From NCBI GenBank assembly GCA_009363875.1, contig CM018688.1, forward strand, positions 62,349,001 through 62,413,000: a DNA stretch of 64,000 nucleotides, read 5' to 3'. Origin of the DNA: Mikania micrantha. Its lineage: Eukaryota > Streptophyta > Magnoliopsida > Asterales > Asteraceae. This document shows, piece after piece, positions 21,541 to 32,885 of the stretch. Position 1 is the stretch's first letter; each line of letters starts with the position of its first letter. The position numbers and the translations under genes were made by a program. The notes beneath the pieces are model-generated. The model made no database searches. It saw only the letters and a list, made by a program, of their open reading frames with translations, and had not been told where the DNA came from.

Positions 21541-24500
21541 CTACATCTTGTCTGATCCCGGATGGACTGAATATCTAGACTTGTGTGCTTCGTCCATCAC
21601 GAGTTCCCTTAAACCTCCATACAAAGGTATCCACATTCGGTTAATGAAATAACGAATTCCATCAGAATTCGCATCCAACTGTTCTTCCATTCCTCGTAAA
21701 GATTCCTGTATCAAATTTTCCTTTTTCAAGGCCTCGATCTGAGCACTGCGCACCTTGTCAGGTAAGTCAGTGTGTATTGTCATCATAAGTGCACGAACCC
21801 GTCTTGTTGAAGTATCCTTTCTGCTTAAAGCATCAGCTACCACATTAGCCTTTCCCGGGTGATACTTAATCGCACACTCATAATCGTTCAACAACTCAAC
21901 CCATCGTCGTTGCCTCATATTAAGCTCCTTCTGATCAAAGATATGTTGCAAACTCTTATGATCAGTATAAATAGTACACTTAGTTCCATACAAGTAATGC
22001 CTCCAAATCTTCAAAGCAAAAACCACTGCCCCTAACTCCAAGTCATGAGTAGTGTAATTCTTTTCGTGTGTTCGTAGTTGTCTGGAAGCATAAGCGATCA
22101 CTTTATCACGCTGCATCAACACACATCCCAACCCCTGTGCAGATGCATCACAATACACCACAAAATCTTCCGTCCCTTCCGGTAAGGACAGAATCGGTGC
22201 GCTGCAAAGTTTCTGTTTCAATAACTGGAATGCAGCTTCCTGTTTATCCGTCCAGTTATACTTTGTTCCCTTGTGCGTAAGAGCTGTAAGTGGTTGAGCG
22301 ATCTTTGAGAAACCTTCAATGAATCGTCGATAATAACCCGCCAAACCAAGGAATTGTCGTACCTCGGTAGGGGTCTTTGGCGCTTCCCAATTCTTAATCG
22401 CTTCAATCTTCGCTGGATCAACATGTATGCCCTTTTCATTAACTATATGACCCAGAAATTGTACTTCTCGCATCCAGAAATCACATTTCGAGAATTTAGC
22501 GTACAATTGTTCTTGTTTCAATAGCTCTAGCAGTAATCGAAGATGTTCAGCGTGTTCCTCCTCAGACTGTGAATAGATGAGAATGTCATCGATGAAAACA
22601 ATGACAAACTTATCAAGATAAGGTTTACAAACACGATTCATGAGATCCATGAATACAGCTGGAGCGTTTGTCAACCCAAATGGCATGACCAAGAACTCAT
22701 AATGGCCATAGCGCGTCCTGAATGCTGTCTTCGGAATATCCTCCTCCTGGACTCTTAGTTGATGATAACCCGACCTGAGATCAATCTTCGAGTAGTAACT
22801 CGAACCTTGCAACTGATCGAACAGATCGTCGATTCTGGGTAACGAATACCGGTTCTTGATAGTAACCTTATTCAATTCCCGGTAATCGATACACATACGG
22901 AAAGTCCCGTCCTTCTTCTTTACAAACAAAACTGGAGCTCCCCATGGTGAAAAACTAGGTCGTATGAAACCCTTATCCAGCAACTCTTGCAATTGTGTGG
23001 ATAACTCTTGCATTTCTGACGGTGCAAGTCGATAAGGCGCCCTAGCTATCGGTGCTGCATCTGGTGTAAGGTCGATTCGGAATTCCACCTGTCTGACAGG
23101 CGGTAATCCCGGCAAGTCTTCTGGAAACACCTCCGGAAATTCACAAACTACAGGTATATTTTCAAGCTTCTTCTCATCTACCGGCTTTTCAGTTATAAGT
23201 GCTATAACTGCCGTATGACCTTTCCGCAGACATTTGTGTGCTTTCATACAAGATATGAGACGCAGTGGCGTACTGCTCTTCTCGCCTTGTACATATAATG
23301 TCTCTCCCTGCGGAAGAGGTATGCGAACAATCTTTTCATGGCATACGATTTCAGCCTGGTTTTTGGACAACCAGTCCATGCCAATGACTACATCAAAACT
23401 GCCTAAAGCAATAGGCATCAAATCAATCTCTAATGTTTGACCCATCAAATCAAGGATACATCCCTTAAAAATGTTTTCTACTACAATCAACTTACCATCA
23501 GCTAATTCCACAGTGTAGGGACTATATAAGGCAGTGGGACTAACATTTAGCAACTTAGCAAGTGAACTAGATACAAAACTCCGGTCGGCACCAGTGTCAA
23601 ATAACATAGAGGCATAGTGATTATTTAAGAGGAACGTACCCGTGACAATGTTGGGATCCTCCCGCGCTTGACGTCCTCCAATCACAAACGCCCTGCCTCT
23701 AGCACCGTTGTTGTTGTTGTTGTTGTTGTTGGTGCCATTGCCATTACCGTTGCCATTTCCATTTCCATTGCCATTATTGTCCCCGCCTTTCTTGAGTTGT
23801 GGGCAATCTTTCTTAAAATGCCCCATCTTGCCGCACTCAAAACAACCCTTCTGCGCGTTGTTCTGATTGTTATTCTGGTTGTTATGGTTGTTCTGCAGCT
23901 CCCCGCGACAATCCTTAGCCGCATGCCCAATCTTGCCACACCTCTGGCACTTAGCTCTCTCACACTGATTGCCTGCATGATGATATCCACACCTGTTGCA
24001 CTTGGGGTGTTTACCAATATAACCCCCCGATGATGATGATTGCTGACCACTGCTGGAATTATGATAAGACTTGTTTGAGTCTTGCTTCCTGTTCTGCTGA
24101 TATGATTGTTGGTTGTTACCCTTGAAATTGTTACTTTCCCACTTTCTCTTATGATCTCCTACCTTGGTAGCAGATGTTCGCTTAGGCAGGGTTCCCTGTA
24201 ACACTGCCTGATCAGTAAGCTGATGCGCTAGACGAACAGCTTGTTGGATGGTGGTGGGATTTGCTGAAGTAACCAACCCTTGAATCTGAGGCACTAGTCC
24301 TCCAATGTACCTTTCAATCCACTTACTGGCTGGAGTAGCCATGTGTGGTAGCAGTCTGGCCAACTCGTGTGACCTGGTCGTGTACTCTTCAATGTTTGAC
24401 CCTTGCCAATATTCCTCTTCCAACTTCTGCATTTCACTGCGAGGACAGTACTCCTCTCGCAGTAAAGTTTTGAAATCATTCCATGTTAAGGCATTTGCCT

Positions 24501-24855
24501 CACCCAATCCCAGAGTCTGAACATTCGAGTTCCACCAGGTTAATGCTGGACCCTCCAATGTTCCCGTTGCAAACTTCACTTTGCTCTCGTTGGGGCAGTT
24601 GCACATTTCAAACACCGACTCAGCCTTTTCAATCCACCGCAGGAGTCCAATGGCCCCCTCCGACCCTTTGAAATTGTGAGGTTTGCAGTCCAAGAACATC
24701 TTGAACGTGCAGACTTGTGGGTTAACCAATCCCCCAGCTGGACCATGTGGTCCTGTGTTATGTGTCTGAGCATACTGTGCAATAGCCTCTGCGACTCTGT
24801 TATTAATTAGCTCGTTGAGTTCAGCAACTGTCATGTGAACGTTTCCCTCAGCCAT
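21541..24855 (-). CDS. E1 gag-protease-RT-RNase H polyprotein
   Basis: About 1,104 codons from MAEGNVHMTV at 24855; codons further upstream read as leader. In order: retrotransposon gag domain (about residues 60-210, with ALTWWNSNVQTL); CCHC knuckles CQRCGKIGHAAKDC (about 305) and CFECGKMGHFKKDC (about 340), with a third degenerate cysteine cluster before them; a poly-Asn stretch from a GTT microsatellite; protease LFDTGADRSFVS (about 418); RT with FIDDILIYS (about 753); RNase H with YCDASAQGLGCVLM (about 905); and the beginning of integrase. Relative to E2 it lacks 4 codons (12 bp) in gag after EEEYW, in frame. It ends at a TAG inside the integrase zinc domain, so readthrough or a helper would be needed. 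Confidence 0.95.
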   Translation of the reverse strand: MAEGNVHMTVAELNELINNRVAEAIAQYAQTHNTGPHGPAGGLVNPQVCTFKMFLDCKPHNFKGSEGAIGLLRWIEKAESVFEMCNCPNESKVKFATGTLEGPALTWWNSNVQTLGLGEANALTWNDFKTLLREEYCPRSEMQKLEEEYWQGSNIEEYTTRSHELARLLPHMATPASKWIERYIGGLVPQIQGLVTSANPTTIQQAVRLAHQLTDQAVLQGTLPKRTSATKVGDHKRKWESNNFKGNNQQSYQQNRKQDSNKSYHNSSSGQQSSSSGGYIGKHPKCNRCGYHHAGNQCERAKCQRCGKIGHAAKDCRGELQNNHNNQNNNQNNAQKGCFECGKMGHFKKDCPQLKKGGDNNGNGNGNGNGNGNGTNNNNNNNNGARGRAFVIGGRQAREDPNIVTGTFLLNNHYASMLFDTGADRSFVSSSLAKLLNVSPTALYSPYTVELADGKLIVVENIFKGCILDLMGQTLEIDLMPIALGSFDVVIGMDWLSKNQAEIVCHEKIVRIPLPQGETLYVQGEKSSTPLRLISCMKAHKCLRKGHTAVIALITEKPVDEKKLENIPVVCEFPEVFPEDLPGLPPVRQVEFRIDLTPDAAPIARAPYRLAPSEMQELSTQLQELLDKGFIRPSFSPWGAPVLFVKKKDGTFRMCIDYRELNKVTIKNRYSLPRIDDLFDQLQGSSYYSKIDLRSGYHQLRVQEEDIPKTAFRTRYGHYEFLVMPFGLTNAPAVFMDLMNRVCKPYLDKFVIVFIDDILIYSQSEEEHAEHLRLLLELLKQEQLYAKFSKCDFWMREVQFLGHIVNEKGIHVDPAKIEAIKNWEAPKTPTEVRQFLGLAGYYRRFIEGFSKIAQPLTALTHKGTKYNWTDKQEAAFQLLKQKLCSAPILSLPEGTEDFVVYCDASAQGLGCVLMQRDKVIAYASRQLRTHEKNYTTHDLELGAVVFALKIWRHYLYGTKCTIYTDHKSLQHIFDQKELNMRQRRWVELLNDYECAIKYHPGKANVVADALSRKDTSTRRVRALMMTIHTDLPDKVRSAQIEALKKENLIQESLRGMEEQLDANSDGIRYFINRMWIPLYGGLRELVMDEAHKSRYSVHPGSDKM

Positions 24856-25105
24856 TTGTTTCCTATTTACAAGAAATGTTAGCGTGTATTCAAAATCAAA
24901 TTTGACATGTGTAGGTAAAACAACAAACACAACAGGTAATATAAATCAACACAATTGTTGGAAATAAATAATAACTCTTCAATAGATAGAAACTTTCTTT
25001 GAGTACAATACTTTTGAAATGAAACATACTTTTCAAACTACTAATGTAGGAACACAACCCGTTCCTAATAAGTTTAAACAAAACAAGAAAGAAAAGAAAA
25101 GAAAA

Positions 25106-25756
25106 TCAATCGTCCTCAACAGTGGATTCAGGATCGGACTCAACAACTGGTGCTGGTTCCTCCTCCTCATCCTCATCCTGTTCCTCATTCTCAGAGGCCA
25201 CTAAATCCTCCAAGGCTTCAACCCTGCCTGCCAAGATCTCCTCTCGGTTCTCTGACTCTTCTAGACGACCAATCAAATTGATCATCTCATCCCGCATATC
25301 ATGAACCAGATGGACAAGATTATCCTGTCTCTCAATAGCATCCCAAAGTTCCTGAGATCTTTGTGCGATCTTGTCTTCTGCTTCCTCCAAATCCTCACGC
25401 AATTTGGCGATCTCCTCAGCGTCCGTCCTTCGCCTCTTAGGCTCAGGAGCATCTAGTACCGGTGGTGAATGTGTAGAAGGTCCCTCAGCAGGGATCTGCT
25501 GAGTGCCCTCCTCTGGCTCCTCTTCCGGATCCTCATCCGGATCCTCGTCTGGATCCTCCTCTGGATCCTCGTCTGGATCCTCGTCTGGATCCTCCTCCGG
25601 GTCCTCGTCCGGATCCTCCTCCGGATCTGAGTCATCCTGCTCATATGGTGGAGGTGGTGGAATAGGTGGTGGTGGTGATGACGGTGGTGCCGGAACTATC
25701 GGCTCCTCGTCCTCGGAATCATCAATAATAATATAAGGTACCGATGATGATGCCAT
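25106..25756 (-). CDS. E1 acidic coiled-coil ORF upstream of gag
   Basis: A 216-codon frame between the primer-binding site and gag, starting MASSSVPYIIIDDSEDEEP. The first third is Pro-rich, followed by an acidic repeat (DPEEDPDEDP type, from a 12-bp GGATCCTCGTCT-like unit), a basic patch PKRRR that could be a nuclear localisation signal, then about 90 residues of heptad-rich sequence (LREDLEEAEDKIAQRSQELW, LIGRLEESENREEIL) likely to form a coiled coil, and an acidic tail. I know of no defined enzymatic domain like this. It is also in E2 at the same place, broken by a frameshift. Function unknown; something capsid-, nucleus- or chromatin-related is only a guess. Confidence 0.75.
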   Translation of the reverse strand: MASSSVPYIIIDDSEDEEPIVPAPPSSPPPPIPPPPPYEQDDSDPEEDPDEDPEEDPDEDPDEDPEEDPDEDPDEDPEEEPEEGTQQIPAEGPSTHSPPVLDAPEPKRRRTDAEEIAKLREDLEEAEDKIAQRSQELWDAIERQDNLVHLVHDMRDEMINLIGRLEESENREEILAGRVEALEDLVASENEEQDEDEEEEPAPVVESDPESTVEDD

Positions 25757-25922
25757 GCCTGTTACATAATACCATATGTAAGTGCAGTGCCATGGAATAT
25801 GTAAACAAGTCAATTACATAATGTCATATGTAATTTCTAAGCAATATGTATAAGCAGATGTGTCTAATGTCTAACAGTCATAGTCTAGGCCTACAAATGC
25901 AAACCTAGTTCGCTATAACCAA

Positions 25923-25936
25923 TGGCTCTAATACCA
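25923..25936 (-). promoter_or_regulatory. E1 primer-binding site, initiator Met tRNA
   Basis: In element sense TGGTATTAGAGCCA, three bases after the 5' LTR. It differs at one position from the usual TGGTATCAGAGCCA complementary to the 3' end of plant initiator Met tRNA. Confidence 0.85.
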
Positions 25937-25939
25937 ATC

Positions 25940-28752
25940 TGTCACACCCCCAATTTTCAACTAACGGAATCATACCGTTTGGGAACGTGACAAACCAGGA
26001 TCTCAGATCATTAGACATAGCGAAGACCTCTATATGAATTTCAAAACATACTTTGGTCTTTAAATATAACATCAGAGTTTACAAAAATTTCGGAAGCGTT
26101 TAAAACCAATAATAATTGTAAAGTAAACATTACAAAACAAAATACTTAAATGTTCAAATTCAAATATTCAAAATGTTTAAAATGCATGAGACTCTATCTC
26201 CTAGTCCATGCCATCTTTAACGCGCGCCTTAGCGTCCTGAGAAAACATGTAAATCAAGTCAACACAAAGGTTGGTGCATAACACAGGTTTTTAAGCATTC
26301 ACAATGTTCAAAACAACAGTTTGAATAACAAGATTGTAGATAACATAATCACACATGCACAGTCATGATAGCTAGTCATATAAACTATTTACATAAGTGG
26401 TCGACACCGAAGCTGACGAATTGCCATGCTATAGCATGTTTTTGCCTTGCCACTATTGTCTAGCACAACAATAGAAAAATGTGTTTGGTCAGTCAAACAC
26501 CTGCGTAGATCCCATCTACCAGGTGAGGTTTGTCAAACCTAATAGATCTATTTCCAACTACCACGCTTTGCGCTACGGCAAACTAAACTGTTCGAGGTGT
26601 GTAAGGACTTTCAATTGCTATTGTTTTCACATAATGTAAACAGCTAACTCATGCAAGTGATATGTATCTAAAAACAGTTTGTTGCACATGTTTTCTCCCC
26701 CAAAAACAGTTTAAAATAAGAAAGGGGCCGTGTACGCACCTTTGAGTTTAGCAGAATGATCACACACTAAAAGCTCGTGTAAGGAATCCTCCTACGAAGA
26801 ATCTGTGTTTAAACAATAACCTAGTGTTATTCAGAATGTCGTTTTGTGCTTAAAATCACATACGTGTCAACACACGTATGTTAGAGTGTTAAGAATGTGC
26901 ATACGAAAATATGCGTGCCTTTGAAATCGTTTAAATAAAATCCTTAAATAAACTTAATTATACGCGATTTCGTTTTCGATCTAAAATGTGAATTTTATTA
27001 TTCTAATACGTTCGTACTCCCGTTACGGTTCCAACGCAACTCGAACGGATTAAAACGGAGTTCAAACGAAGAAGTTATGGCGAAAATACAAAAATGATTT
27101 AAAAAGTCAAAAATGGTGGAACCCGGGATCGAACCCGCGACCCCCCATTCAACCCACACGCATCTAACCAGTCCAGCCCGCTAGGGTTTCGCAACAACCT
27201 TCACAGATTAATTGTTTTAAGCATCTATCAGTCAATTCCCCTTTGTTTGACTTCCGAACCAATTTGGTTCCAATTGACCCACTATTTCAACCCGACCGAA
27301 CCCACAACCATGGGGCTTTGATTCGGGGAACCCAACCGAGTTCAACCATGCCTCCAATTTGATAAACCATCAATTTAAATCGTTGAAACCTGATTGTTCT
27401 TAATTTCGAACATGTATACTAGAACTTTCAATTCAATTTGTTTATTTTGATCATACTAATCAGAAAAATCATAAAGCTTCCATTACCATTGATATTTCGA
27501 GACTATCAGTAACCTATGATTGAATTATCATGCTCGTTTCTGTCCAGAACCCAAAGTCGTGATATACAAAGAACCCTAATAGTAAAAATCATGCAATTCA
27601 TTGATGTAACATCAAATTGACATAGGATTATCCTTATTCGAAACTATCTGAAACTCACAGAACCATTCAATTTGATTCTAGAATCCTTCTCGACCAAATC
27701 CCCCAATTCGTCTTATTCTAAGAACCCTAGAAATCGAACTCCAACAATTCATTGTTGTTTGATTAAATTGACTTAGGCATTTCGTTATATAGAACATCAC
27801 GAAACTACCAGTATGATCTAATTTTATTCTAGTTCACGTTTGCTACGAATCCCCCAAAACGACTCCAACTATGAACCCTAGAAATCGAACCCTTATAATT
27901 TGAAATCCTTAGATGAAATTGGGTTAAGGGTATTCTTAGTCGGCATGTTTAGATGTTGTAGGAGTCAAGAATTACCTGAATTGATCTCGAATTGATGTCA
28001 ATCGACTATTGGGTGTTCTTCGGCCAATCCTTTGAATCAACCCTTCTTCTCGTGGCTTCTAAGATTGAATTGGCCTTTGAAGAAGTTCCTGAGGGTGCCG
28101 ATTGTGGTGTAGGAATATGCAATTGTAAAGATAGAAGTCGAATTCCATGGTTTTGATGTAACCATGTAACGGTTACAACACTTGTGCCCTTAATTCCATT
28201 CAATTCGAATGCTAACAGGTAAAAAAAACGTATGTAAACGGTTTATGATCATTATTACAATGATTATGGATGATAAATTCGTAATTACCACTTCGAATTT
28301 GAAGAATTTCGAATTTCCCCATATATATATAAATGAATTTTGACTTTTAGAAGTCAAAATCACCCATTATCTCAACTTGTGACCTAATTCTTGAAATTAA
28401 ACACTTAAAATCTGATTTTTATTTAATCTTAACTACTACAGATTATTCTGGATCAATAACTTATCATATCGATTAACAAAGTTAAATCTAAAATCCCTAA
28501 TTGTTACTAATTGAAATACTTAGAATATTGTTGGGCTAATTTATCCCAATTGGACTTCTCAAATACAATTGGGCCTCACTGGGCCTTCCTGGGCCTACTT
28601 AGGCCTTCCCTGGGCCTACTTTGTTTACATTGGGCCTCACTTGCCCCTTATTGGGCCTACCTTAGTTCTGTTGGGCCCACATTATCTCTGTTGGGCCTGT
28701 GATATCACCATCTCCCGTTAGTAAGGTTAGTATAAAAAGTCGGATTGTCACA
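25940..28752 (-). repeat. E1 5' LTR
   Basis: 2813 bp, nearly identical to 16974-19788. Differences seen by eye: about 7 substitutions and 2 single-base indels (an A-run and a missing G near 27441). It carries the same TGGGCY array (28524-28700) and TATA-like run. Confidence 0.95.
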
Positions 28753-28757
28753 AGTTA

Positions 28758-29321
28758 TAAAATTAGAATATAGGGGTGTAAGGAGTGAAAGTGTCTTGTG
28801 AGAATAAAAAAATCATTTTTCCCAAATATCCACTGCTAGTAGCGATTTCAGGTGTACCTGGTACCCGAATTGTACCATTTTTCCACTACCAGTGGTGATT
28901 TCAAGCTTATTTTCATTCCTAGTGGCGATTTTAAGCTTATTTTCATTCCTAGTGGCGATTTCTAGCTTTTAGCCACTAGTAGTGGCGATTTCATACCTAA
29001 TTCTCATTGCTAATGACAATTGCAAGGATATGTCAAGCTACATGAATTCTAATATTTATTTTCATCTACCGGTAAATCAGATACACACCCATTATTTATT
29101 CACATGCACATTTCATATTTAAAATGTTCTCAAATAAAATCTTGTCATATGCTCATACACACCGTTTGTTTAATTTAAAATGTTCTCTCCTATTTTTATT
29201 CAATTTTACTAGGGTGGTGTTGTATCTTACCAAAATGGAAGAATGTCGTTGATAATAACACTAGAAATACTACCCTTATCATCCAATAGAAAATTTCGTA
29301 CGAAGAATTTCTCAATCTGAT
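28758..29321 (+). repeat. Non-coding, repeated TAGTGGCGATTT motif
   Basis: 28830-29000 has at least six CCACTA/TAGTGGCGATTT-type motifs, several palindromic (CCACTACCAGTGG, CCACTAGTAGTGG), and a 37-bp unit with AAGCTTATTTTCATTCC repeated twice in tandem. Similar hairpins lie at 32430-32625. Likely part of the decayed MULE. Nothing coding. Confidence 0.55.
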
Positions 29322-29592
29322 ATGTCTTATCTTCAAGTTGACAAAGAGTTGTATCGGCTAACTTTAGAATTATATTACACTTTTCAAAGAACTTCTCAAT
29401 CATTCGAAATATTTAATGACTCTAGTCTCGAAATGTTGTATTATCTTGCTTCAAATGTTGTTAATTTTTACGGTAATGTTCATGCTATTAAAATATATCT
29501 CAGTCAATCAAGTTGTATGGATTTACAACGAGGTTTTTCTTCTGTTAACGAGTCTTCCTTAGGAACCATGGTTCTTTATCAAGGATTTACAG
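29322..29592 (+). pseudogene. Possible MULE transposase upstream fragment
   Basis: A 90-codon open stretch that I cannot assign by motif. It ends exactly where the LTR-like repeat starts (TGTAACACCCC at 29593), and MULE transposase sequence is found in the same sense at 31557-32160. That makes it a candidate for an earlier part of the same gene. It may equally be chance. Confidence 0.3.
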
Positions 29593-30270
29593 TGTAACAC
29601 CCCAACCCGGCTAGGGCTGACGAGTCACTATTACAGAAATCAGAACAATTCATATTCCCTATTTAATGAATTTAACCCTAAATAAATACATAGTTTGACT
29701 AACGGAATACCAATACCTAATTACATTACTTATTAACAAAATTAATTTAAACTTTCTAATCTCTTTATCTTCTCTTCACACATTCCCTGAATTCTATGTG
29801 CACCTGTTATAAAAATGAAGAAAACAACAAAAAGAAATACGGCTGAGCCAAAAATTGCTCAGTAACGGAAGAACAACAGTAATGGTAGTGAAATCTGAAA
29901 AAGGAAACGAATATAGAAGTGGCAAAAATATAGCGGTGGCAAATTCAGCAGAAGTATTACAACTATAATGATTATGTTAAGATAACATAAGATAACGAAT
30001 TTCAGAACGAACTAACCATACGTCTAACAATTTCAATTAACCAGAACGAATAAATAATCAAATAAGTCGTATGGTAAGGAGATACCCATTTGAGCACAAA
30101 ACAAAACAAAACAAATGGTGTACAAAGACCCGTCGGTCCAATGTACCAAATTGTGAGCTGTATGTGGGCACACACCAACACTCACCAAAACGAAACAATT
30201 ATCTTAGGACCAGTCCATACGCCTCTTCAAAATTCAGTAGGTGCACAATTGTACTATCAGAGTACTAAAT
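29593..30270 (+). repeat. LTR-like repeat, second copy
   Basis: Starts TGTAACACCCCAACCCGG and matches 1-608 in reverse complement through at least 30260. The 5 bp before it are TACAG; a matching TACAG occurs at 31539-31543 and 31552-31556, but neither follows a proper CA end, so the right boundary is unresolved. Possible extent is 29593 to about 31550. Confidence 0.6.
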
Positions 30271-31554
30271 AGAGACGCCGTAAACCAGTCACACCGTCAC
30301 GGAAAGTGCTACGCCATTGATGCCCCAATGACGCATCGGTAGAATCACCTACCAGAGGCTTGCTCGGGTATCGAATTCAAAACAAATTACAAATATAGGA
30401 CACCCAAATATCTAAACATAGATCGCATGAGACAATTCATGCGTCAATCTAACGGAACACACGATAATGAATACAATTTAAATAATTATGTCGCATGTAT
30501 TACAAATCAAAATTAGAAATAACGGATCTTGAAAACCGAGCGGATTAACTTAATGACATGAATAGAACAAACGAAGCAAGCAAATATACTATAACTAGCA
30601 AAAAGAAAATCCGTACCACAAACAAATCAGAAATATACTATGATAGAAAAGAAGGTAAATCCGTACCTTAATTTTAGCAAATAATCAACGAATCAATCTC
30701 ATATAATATGTAGCAATCCAAACCTCTGATGTTGCAGTAATCTTAATAGTGGCCCGACGACGAATCAATAATCGAGACTATTACGATGTCGTGTTCAACT
30801 CTACTTTGTCGAAGACGAAGACACCACCGTAAAATTGGTAAACTTAGAGTCTGATTGCCGGTCAAAAATATGGCATCACGCACCCACACTAAAACAATTT
30901 TGCATGTGACGTGGTTGTCTACAACTCATCTAAATGATTATGGAGGTTATATAATCATGAGGTGTAAATTGAAACGTCAGCTTCAATGAAAACATTTTTC
31001 TTAGTAATTGATCAACGGTTACATTTCATTTAAAGAGAATATATGAAGCAATAATTCACCAAAACGCATTGCTTTGATATACGAAAGGAACCATAGTTAC
31101 ATACTTTTAATGAGTTTTTATTTTTATTTATTTATTTATTTTCGTCTCTTATACAACTAATTTATTTTTAATAAATCAATTATACACTAATTGCATGAAA
31201 TTTTATGTTTTCCGTCGATTCATTACTTCACAATTTGGTTATTGATTTTAAAATACCCATATGATATGTCTTTTAATGGTTGATGTTTTCTATTTTGTTT
31301 AAATAGGATGTTCACAATTAAAAATGTCACAATAACTAATTATGTTTTTAGTTTTAAATTTGTTAACCGAAACCCATCAAATGGTTAACTGATTATTTCG
31401 ATTGTTAATTCGTTTTGAAACTATTTAAATTTGACAAAACATTCGTAACTTATATTTACATTCGATTTCGTTTATTGTCAAACTTTAATTAAGTATTAAT
31501 GTTCTGTATTTTATTTATTTAATTTAATTGTAATGTTTTACAGTTATTATATAC
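30271..31554. other. No gene seen
   Basis: Possibly the rest of the LTR-like repeat. A/T-rich towards 31100-31550, with no supported frame, no strong repeats and no recognisable termini. The TTTTACAG at 31536-31543 could also be an intron acceptor of the following transposase. Confidence 0.4.
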
Positions 31555-31556
31555 AG

Positions 31557-32162
31557 ACTCAAACGCATTTGAAGCTGGTCCGTCTACGTACACGAACTTT
31601 CATCGTCTGAGCAGTAATGAAGATGGTTTCGATTCTCATTCAGAAGTAGAACCGCCTACTAGTGAAAAATCTGAAGCAATTCCTTCATCGTTCGAAATTA
31701 CTGACGTTGATGCTGATGAACCTGAAATTAAACCTCTAAATTTAAATCAACAAATGTTAGTCAACCCTCAACGATTACACTGTAGATTATCTTGATAAAA
31801 AATGCATGTGTGGTAAGTGGCAAATGCAGCGGTTTCCTTACTCACATGCAATCGCAGTTTACCACAATAGAAGGGATCCACCCGAGACCATTGTTCATGA
31901 GTTGTACACGACTGGTGCATACAAGGCACAATATGATGGTTAGTTTTTTTTTACCCTAAGTCATCAAGATTATTGGAATGACCCAGGTTGGAGAATTAAA
32001 GCAGATGCATCTAAAATTACCACTTCTCGTAGTAGAAGAAGGTCAAGAAGACTTCATAACGAGATGGATGTTCATCATCCATATCAACCTAGAATTTTTA
32101 GATGTGGCATATGTAAACAAGTAGGTCATAGAAGGAATGCTTGTCAGTCATCCAACCCGTAA
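31557..32162 (+). pseudogene. MULE transposase C-terminus with decayed SWIM finger
   Basis: The frame around 31790 reads VDYLDKKCMCGKWQMQRFPY then SHAIAVYHN, the SWIM zinc finger of MULE transposases, in which the usual CSH has become YSH, losing one zinc ligand. Next come YKAQYDG, a stop, then WNDPGWRIKADASK, a basic RSRRRSRRLHNEMD stretch and a CCHC knuckle CGICKQVGHRRNAC before the stop at 32160. 31557-31760 is an acidic Ser-rich frame that may be the region upstream of SWIM. Broken by several stops. Confidence 0.75.
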
Positions 32163-32423
32163 TAATTATTGTTGTTGCTTATTTTTAAATTTAATTTTTA
32201 ATGTGTTTCTTGAAATAATTTTTAGTGTGCTTAAATTTAATTTTTAATCTAACAAAATTTATTGTTGTTGGAAACAATATATATTATGTTGCAATAGATA
32301 TTACATACTAAAAGTACTAAGACGACTAATATAGATTACAACATAAATGACTCGAAGAGAATTTTTACAATACAATATGAATTTTTTTTTTGATTTAGGT
32401 GGTTTTGAGATTTTTTTTTATGG

Positions 32424-32625
32424 AAATAGGTGATCCGCTACTCCAAGTAGCGGATGTGTGTGACATAGCATTAAAGTTGCACAGTGAAAGCTAGGTGTGG
32501 TGCCACATACACACGTTCCACTACCCCAGGTAGTGGAAGTGATTAAAGTTTCTAACAATCATCAATTGCATGCATATACAACTTGTGGTATTCTTTTAGA
32601 CATCCACTACCTCTAGTAGCGAAAG
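32424..32625. repeat. Three short hairpins
   Basis: Inverted repeats with 10-11 bp perfect arms and 2-3 base loops: arms ATCCGCTACT (near 32430), arms TTCCACTACC (near 32517) and a weaker one with CCACTACC/AGTAGCG (near 32602). They stand between the MULE transposase remnant and the plant-mobile-domain gene, about 70 bp apart. Confidence 0.6.
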
Positions 32626-32885
32626 TGTATAAAACGTGGAACAACATACATCATTTGAATGGACAAATGCATGCATTCATATGACTATTAAATTGGAAGC
32701 ATCAGCATGCATGTAGACAAAGATTAAATACATGCATGTGACTATAGAATATATTGAAACATTCATTATATTAACAAAAATATCATTTTCCAATCTATTG
32801 AAACATACATACATAGATAGAAGACCATAAGTTTGTTCGTTTTTGTATACTTCTCAAAATTCAAGCAACTTTCAATCCAGAAAAA

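Larger units (their letters stand above)
16974..28752 (-). mobile_element. Full-length Gypsy chromovirus, E1
   Basis: Complete LTR retrotransposon of 11.8 kb, with target duplication AGTTA at 16969-16973 and 28753-28757. LTRs are 2815 and 2813 bp with about 7 substitutions and 2 single-base indels by eye. In element sense (minus strand) the order is 5' LTR, primer-binding site, acidic ORF, gag-protease-RT-RNase H, integrase with chromodomain-like end, two polypurine/hairpin blocks, 3' LTR. Gene order and the C-terminal chromodomain-like segment fit the Tekay/Del chromovirus group. Insertion is recent: near 0.1 My if 1.3e-8 changes per site per year is assumed. Confidence 0.95.

Noticed and set aside
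23668..24050. Overlapping Val- or Thr-rich frames in gag
   Set aside because: Shadows of the poly-Asn and zinc-knuckle region of E1 gag; the equivalent in E2 behaves the same.
25503..25736. Plus-strand Gly/Ser-rich frame
   Set aside because: Antisense shadow of the acidic repeat in the ORF upstream of gag.
1..30270. The two TGTAACACCCC repeats as LTRs of one element
   Set aside because: They are in inverted, not direct, orientation.
31536..31556. TACAG as the second target duplication of the 29593 repeat
   Set aside because: Neither TACAG copy follows a CA-ending LTR terminus, and the site could equally be an intron acceptor.
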